NCBI GenBank assembly: GCA_038328575.1
Contig: JBBQMD010000009.1
Coordinates: forward strand, 1-64,000
Reading direction: 5' to 3'
DNA from: JACVCS01 sp038328575
GTDB lineage: Bacteria; Planctomycetota; Phycisphaerae; Phycisphaerales; UBA1924
Length of the DNA stretch: 64,000 nucleotides
Shown: one piece after another, positions 60,049 through 64,000 of the stretch
Layout: every line of letters starts with the position of its first letter
Position numbering within the stretch: position 1 is the stretch's first letter
Made by a program: the position numbers and the translations under genes
Notes under the pieces: model-generated
Told to the model about the DNA's origin: nothing
Database searches by the model: none
The model's input: only the letters and a program-made list of their open reading frames with translations

Positions 60049-60065
60049 CCTTTTCCACCGAAGTC

Positions 60066-60149
60066 GCCCAGGTGGCGAAATTGGCAGACGCACTACCTTG
60101 AGGTGGTAGCGCCTTCACAGGCATGGAGGTTCAAGTCCTCTCCTGGGCA
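60066..60149 (+). tRNA. tRNA-Leu (GAG anticodon)
   Basis: An 84-base class II tRNA with acceptor GCCCAGG/CCTGGGC, discriminator A, and anticodon stem CTACC/GGTAG around TTGAGGT, giving GAG. It has a long variable arm and T-arm loop GTTCAAGTCC. No CCA is encoded. Confidence 0.95.
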
Positions 60150-60201
60150 TTTGCACGCGGCGATCGGGCCATGAAACGCCTGATTGCCGCGTGTGTGTTT
60201 C

Positions 60202-60256
60202 GGAGTCGGCAATCGGCAGCCGGGCGGAGTCGGCAACCGGCAATCGGCAACCGGGG
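60202..60256 (+). repeat. Degenerate GGAGTCGGCAATCGGCA repeat
   Basis: Two longer copies, the second extended by a further CAATCGGCAACCGG unit. The motif is the reverse complement of the array at 59336-59377. Confidence 0.6.
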
Positions 60257-60315
60257 AAGATCAGTGTTTCGTCGCGTCAGCAACGCGTTCGCGCTCGCGC
60301 CCTTTGTTCGGCATG

Positions 60316-60360
60316 TGCTGCTTTGCTGCTTTGCTCTCCGCCATTCCGCCACTTCCCGCT
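60316..60360 (+). repeat. 8-base tandem repeat (TGCTGCTT / TCCGCCAC)
   Basis: About five 8-base units run from 60316, with two perfect TGCTGCTT copies followed by TCCGCCAT/TCCGCCAC-like units shared with 46213-46244. Confidence 0.55.
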
Positions 60361-61859
60361 CACACCACAATCTTCGCCCCCGGTGCCACATTCAGCATTG
60401 GGCGCTTGGCGACCAGCTCCTGCGAGTCCATCGCGGTGGTCGGCGGAAGTTCGAGGACGCAATCGGGCTCACCCGAGTCTTTCCGCGGGACGCGGACGCC
60501 GGCGCGCTCCAGCCACGCCGCGGCTCGCGCGGTCTGGATCTCGCGGCAGGTTTGCGGCGAGTCCGGGCCTGTCGCGTTCTTGATCGGGGCAAACTCATCG
60601 ACCCGCAGCGACTCCATCACAATCGACGAAACACACAGCGGCAACGCGTCAAAGACAAACGTCTCCAGCTTAACGGCGTTGTTCGCCGCTGGCTCGATCC
60701 GCGCACCGGTCGCCAGATCAACGCACGGCACGCGCTTCTCCGCACGGTGATATGGCAGGGCCATCGCACTTCCAGTGCTGCCACCCGCCCCCCCCGCTCC
60801 CCCAACGCCCGCGTTCAACTGTTCGACGAACTCGACTGACAGCGCATGCACTGCGGCGTTGCCCGCATTGAACACCAGCCCGCCCTCGGCGGTCAGCGCG
60901 TCGGTCAACTCTCGCGGCATGTCGGAATATTCGATCACGCCGATCTTGCCCGTGGGCCCGTCAAGGCACGCCAGCACGCCGACCTTCTCATCAGCGCGCG
61001 CCTTGGCGACCATCTTGCTGCTCATCTGCGCCGAGGAGTCGGGAGCGAAGGCGTGCAGCCCGAGGAACGTGGGATCGATGACGCGAACGAGCGGGTTGTC
61101 GATCTGCGTATATGAGATGTGGCGGATGCCGCGGCGCTTCATGTCGGCGATGGCGCCGCTGACCATGAGGGCGCGGATGCTACCGCCGTGACCATCGGGA
61201 TTGACTGCGGGCTCGTGCAGATCGCTGAGGAGGATCTTGCCGGTGGCGATATCAAACGAGGGCAGGACGCCCTGCGGGAAGAACATGACGTCGTGACGAT
61301 CCAGTCCGAAGTTGGAATGGTGCTTGAAGAACGCGCGGGTCTCGCTGTCGTTCAGCGGGCTGGTCATGATGTACCACGGGATGCGCACGCCGGGCGGACA
61401 GAACGCGCGCTGGGCAGCGATGATCCAATCGGCCAGACAGGCGAAGAGCGGGATGTTGGAGACGGCGCCTGCGGGGTAGCAGCCCTTGGGCCCCTCGAAG
61501 CCAAGACGAGATCCTTGCCCGCCCGCGACGGTGAACGCCGCGATTTGGCCGGCGGCGATGAGCTCGATACCCTTGTCGCGAAAGTGTGCGCGATCCCATT
61601 GGCCGCGGCCGGAGCGGCTCGTGTGATCTGCGGGGTAGTAAGGCGGCGGCGCGAGCTGGCCGGCGCTCTGGGCGGCGGGCTTTGAGGTGACGTATTCACG
61701 CACGAGGGCGGGGATGCTCGGGAGGTTCATCGACGCGATGCTCGAGAGCAGGCGGGCCTGCTTCGTCGCGTCGAGGCGATCAAAGAACGTCAACAAGTGC
61801 TCCTGCCCGATCGATGAGAGCGATTGGCGAACAGCAGCGATCGACGGCGGCATGGGCAT
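60360..61859 (-). CDS. UDP-N-acetylhexosamine/UDP-sugar pyrophosphorylase (UAP1-like)
   Basis: This 499-residue cytoplasmic enzyme makes UDP-GlcNAc/GalNAc, or another UDP-sugar, from UTP and a sugar-1-phosphate. It belongs to the eukaryotic-type UAP1/AGX group rather than GlmU. The UTP-binding motif is AAFTVAGGQGSRLGFEGPKG. Other family features are WYIMTSPLNDSETRAFF, VNPDGHGGSIRALM, HISYTQIDNPLVRVIDP with the metal-binding Asp, and GVIEYSDMP. An insert of Gly/Ala/Ser (GVGGAGGAGGSTGSA) splits the C-terminal half. GGAG lies 6 bases before the ATG. UDP-GlcNAc feeds lipid A and peptidoglycan. Confidence 0.85.
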   Translation of the reverse strand: MPMPPSIAAVRQSLSSIGQEHLLTFFDRLDATKQARLLSSIASMNLPSIPALVREYVTSKPAAQSAGQLAPPPYYPADHTSRSGRGQWDRAHFRDKGIELIAAGQIAAFTVAGGQGSRLGFEGPKGCYPAGAVSNIPLFACLADWIIAAQRAFCPPGVRIPWYIMTSPLNDSETRAFFKHHSNFGLDRHDVMFFPQGVLPSFDIATGKILLSDLHEPAVNPDGHGGSIRALMVSGAIADMKRRGIRHISYTQIDNPLVRVIDPTFLGLHAFAPDSSAQMSSKMVAKARADEKVGVLACLDGPTGKIGVIEYSDMPRELTDALTAEGGLVFNAGNAAVHALSVEFVEQLNAGVGGAGGAGGSTGSAMALPYHRAEKRVPCVDLATGARIEPAANNAVKLETFVFDALPLCVSSIVMESLRVDEFAPIKNATGPDSPQTCREIQTARAAAWLERAGVRVPRKDSGEPDCVLELPPTTAMDSQELVAKRPMLNVAPGAKIVV

Positions 61860-61973
61860 TCGGGGCTCCGATGCGAACGAGGAAGTCGAGGCGGGAGCGT
61901 GCGACGCACAGGATACCGGCTGGCGTGAGCGAACGCGTGGGCGGCTGCGTGAGGGTCGCGACCGATCTGCGGG

Positions 61974-61984
61974 TATCCTAAGTC
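61974..61984 (+). promoter_or_regulatory. Leaderless-type promoter of rpe
   Basis: TATCCT at 61974-61979 lies 5 bases before the ATG at 61985. Confidence 0.65.
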
Positions 61985-62686
61985 ATGCGCAACCTCTTTA
62001 CTCATCCGACACCGCCGCGAACGCTCCCGCTGATCGCGCCGTCGATCTTGTCGGCGGACTTTGGCGAGATGGCCAAGGCGTGCAAGGGCGTGCTCGCGGC
62101 TGGTGCCGACCTGCTGCACCTAGACGTCATGGACGGGCACTTTGTCCCGAACCTGACGATGGGCCCGGACCTCTGCCGAAGCGTGCGGAAGCACCTGCCC
62201 GAGGCGTTTCTGGATGTCCACTTGATGGTGACTAACCCGGAAATGTTCATACGGCCGTTTGCAGAGGCGGGGGCGAACCACCTGACGTTTCACGCCGAGG
62301 TCATCCCGAGCGAGCGAATCGCGGAGGTCGTCGGCAAGATCCGCGACCAAGGCATGACGGCGGGTCTGGCGATCAATCCCGGCACGGGCGTCGAAGCGGT
62401 GCTGCCTCACCTGCCGATCCTGGACCTTGTGCTGGTCATGTCGGTACATCCCGGCTTCTGCGGGCAGTCGTTCATCCGCGAGGTGCTCGCGAAGGTCGAG
62501 CGGTTGAGCGACGCGCTCATGCCCGTGCAGCGCCTGGAGATGGACGGCGGCATCAACCCATTGAACGCCGAGCTCATCCGCGAAGCTGGCTGCGACGTCA
62601 TCGTGGCGGCGACGGCGATCTTTGGTCGGCCGGTGGAGAAACACGGCGCGATCATCAATGACTTGCGCGGGCTTGGGCCGGCGTGA
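61985..62686 (+). CDS. rpe: Ribulose-phosphate 3-epimerase
   Basis: Rpe interconverts ribulose-5-phosphate and xylulose-5-phosphate in the pentose phosphate pathway. The 233-residue TIM-barrel protein has IAPSILSADFGEM, the metal-binding LLHLDVMDGHFVPNLTMG, DVHLMVTNPEMFI, NPGTGVEAVLPHL, VLVMSVHPGFCGQSFI, and EMDGGINPLNAELIREAGCD with the second metal site. The sugar-phosphate-binding end is DVIVAATAIFG. It starts right after its TATCCT box without a ribosome site. Confidence 0.95.
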   Translation: MRNLFTHPTPPRTLPLIAPSILSADFGEMAKACKGVLAAGADLLHLDVMDGHFVPNLTMGPDLCRSVRKHLPEAFLDVHLMVTNPEMFIRPFAEAGANHLTFHAEVIPSERIAEVVGKIRDQGMTAGLAINPGTGVEAVLPHLPILDLVLVMSVHPGFCGQSFIREVLAKVERLSDALMPVQRLEMDGGINPLNAELIREAGCDVIVAATAIFGRPVEKHGAIINDLRGLGPA

Positions 62687-62754
62687 CTTTTCCCGCCCGG
62701 CCCGTTCGAGGGCCATGATCGCGTCCAGCCCGTCGGTATCCGGTGATCTGCAAT

Positions 62755-62784
62755 GAAAAACCCCCGGCTCGATTGAGCCGGGGG
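62755..62784 (-). terminator. Rho-independent terminator of rpsA
   Basis: CCCCCGGCTC (62761-62770) pairs with GAGCCGGGGG (62775-62784) over a 4-base loop. On the minus strand TTTTTCATTG follows. It ends the rpsA transcript 40 bases past the stop. Confidence 0.85.
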
Positions 62785-62824
62785 CGTTGGGTGTCAGTTC
62801 AGATTGCGGACTGCCGAGGCGAGA

Positions 62825-64000
62825 TCAGTTCTTGTCGAACGTGATCTTGTCGGTGCCCATGGCGCCGTGGGCATCCATGCCGCCCTTGGTGGGGCTGGGG
62901 CCGCGCCCGGCCTTGGACTCGCGGTTGCCCGCGGCCTGCGGTCCGGAGCCGGTGTTCTCGCCGCCGGTGGTATCGCCCCACTGGGCACGCTTGAGCGAGA
63001 GACCGATCTTGCGATCCTGAGTATCGACGCGGAGGATCTTGACATCCACCTCGTCGCCGATCTTGACGACGTCCTGCGGATTCTCGATCTTCTGATCCGA
63101 GAGCTCGGAGATGTGCAGCAGGCCTTCGAGGTCGGCTTCGAGCTCGACGAAGACACCGAAGTTGGTAACTTTGGTGACCTTGCCGCGAACGACCATGCCG
63201 GGCTTGTAGTGCTCGGGGATGGCGTTGAGCCACGGATCTTCGGTGAGCTGCTTGACGCCAAGGCCGATGCGCTGCTTGTCGCGATCGACATCGAGCACGA
63301 CGCAGCGAACCTTGTCGCCCTTCTTGAGGGCCTCGTTGGCGTGGGTGACCTTCTTGGTCCAGGAGAGGTCGCTGACGTGGAGGAGGCCGTCGATGCCGGG
63401 CTCGATCTCGACGAAGGCGCCGTAGTTGGTGAGGTTGCGGACGGTGCCCTCGATGACAGTGCCGGGCGGGTACTTCTCGCTGACGAGTTCCCAGGGGTTG
63501 ACCTCGATCTGCTTCATGCCGAGGCTGATTTCCTGCTTGTTCTTGTCGATCTCCAGGACAACGACATCGACCTCCTGGTTGGGCTGCAAAACTTCTGACG
63601 GATGGTTGATGCGGCGCGTCCAGGACATCTCGGAAATGTGGACAAGGCCCTCGATGCCGTCTTCAAGCCGCACGAACGCGCCGTAGGACACGATGTTGAC
63701 CACCGAGCCGTGGACGCGCGAGCCGACGGGATACTTCTGCTCGATCTCTTCCCAGGGCGAAACCTCGCGCTGCTTGAGGCCCAGCGCGATCTTCTCCTTC
63801 TCGCGATCGATGTTAAGGACCTTGACCTCGACCTTCTGGCCCATCTTGAGCATCTCGCTGGGGTGGTTGATCCGGCCCCAGGACATGTCGGTGATGTGCA
63901 GCAGGCCGTCGATGCCGCCCAGGTCGATGAACGCGCCGAAGTCGGCGATGTTCTTGACCTCGCCGTTGACGATGTCGCCCTCCTTGAGGGTCTCCATCAG
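62825..64000 (-). CDS. rpsA: 30S ribosomal protein S1, 5'-truncated by the window
   Basis: S1 binds mRNA on the 30S subunit and helps initiate translation. The readable 391 codons contain four S1 OB-fold repeats of about 75 residues: EGDIVNGEVKNIADFGAFID, YPVGSRVHGSVVNIVSYGAF, PPGTVIEGTVRNLTNYGAFV, and KPGMVVRGKVTKVTNFGVFV. Each has the hallmark F/Y-G-x-F-V and a DGLLHI/EGLVHI segment. A Gly/Thr/Asn-rich C-terminal tail of about 60 residues follows. The frame continues past the window edge, so the N-terminal domains are not visible. A perfect terminator follows. Since many genes here appear leaderless, the role of S1 in initiation is of interest. Confidence 0.9.
   Translation of the reverse strand: MMETLKEGDIVNGEVKNIADFGAFIDLGGIDGLLHITDMSWGRINHPSEMLKMGQKVEVKVLNIDREKEKIALGLKQREVSPWEEIEQKYPVGSRVHGSVVNIVSYGAFVRLEDGIEGLVHISEMSWTRRINHPSEVLQPNQEVDVVVLEIDKNKQEISLGMKQIEVNPWELVSEKYPPGTVIEGTVRNLTNYGAFVEIEPGIDGLLHVSDLSWTKKVTHANEALKKGDKVRCVVLDVDRDKQRIGLGVKQLTEDPWLNAIPEHYKPGMVVRGKVTKVTNFGVFVELEADLEGLLHISELSDQKIENPQDVVKIGDEVDVKILRVDTQDRKIGLSLKRAQWGDTTGGENTGSGPQAAGNRESKAGRGPSPTKGGMDAHGAMGTDKITFDKN

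Noticed and set aside
54141..60360. Tandem repeats as a CRISPR array
   Set aside because: The units are 8-18 bases, directly adjacent and without unique spacers; no cas genes are present.

Overview
The window is G+C-rich chromosomal DNA carrying mainly housekeeping genes. It most likely comes from a planctomycete, and probably from the Phycisphaerae. The clues are two C-terminal repeats of the type seen in Phycisphaerae 'GC-type dockerin' proteins (33908-36574), a pseudopilin, secreted alpha/alpha-toroid and ClpP-fold proteins, a diderm lipopolysaccharide gene set (kdsD, kdsC, a large LptA/OstA-like protein, lpxI), and promoters placed right at start codons. This assignment is inference; no 16S gene is present. 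No rRNA operon, insertion sequence, prophage or CRISPR array was seen.

Layout. 1-3.8 kb: serS, then a pseudopilin reading frame that runs without a stop into ffh. 3.8-8.3 kb: a PLP decarboxylase and two exported ClpP-fold proteins ending at a strong terminator. 8.4-14 kb: CCA-adding enzyme, a toroid protein overlapping a DUF429 gene, and polX. 14-20 kb: an XRE repressor with candidate operators and a coupled small gene, then recG and gyrA. 20-29 kb: an unknown exported protein, the kdsD-kdsC-(giant LptC/LptA-like) cluster, scpA and a cytosine-deaminase-like enzyme. 29.5-33.9 kb: queuosine-precursor transporter, GAF-PP2C phosphatase, XdhC and a MobA-like enzyme, and a small HTH protein. 33.9-41.9 kb: a secreted agmatine-deiminase-family protein, a class-I amidotransferase, a DUF4340 protein, fabH-tauE and a metallo-beta-lactamase-fold hydrolase. 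41.9-52.3 kb: a two-component pair head-to-head with rsmB, then lpxI-tlyA-like, mnmA, an ArnT-like glycosyltransferase and a PAP2 phosphatase. 52.7-58.9 kb: an ABC-type tripartite efflux cluster with a TetR regulator and a collapsed second permease. 59-64 kb: tRNA-Ala(TGC), tRNA-Leu(GAG), an unknown gene, a UAP1-like pyrophosphorylase, rpe and the 3' part of rpsA.

The genes cover translation (serS, ffh, tRNAs, CCA enzyme, mnmA, rsmB, rpsA), DNA maintenance (polX, recG, gyrA, scpA) and envelope building (Kdo synthesis, LPS transport, lipid A, UDP-sugar supply, ArnT-like transferase). The most striking signal is regulatory. At least nineteen genes have a TANNNT box 5-8 bases before the start codon and no Shine-Dalgarno, which suggests leaderless transcription. 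Genes inside operons instead carry a GGAG-type ribosome site. At 44390-44393 two divergent genes share one CATG, each with such a box inside the other gene. No large new defence or biosynthetic system was found. The candidates worth pursuing are the leaderless promoter class, the exported ClpP-fold pair, the giant Lpt protein and the collapsed ABC permease.
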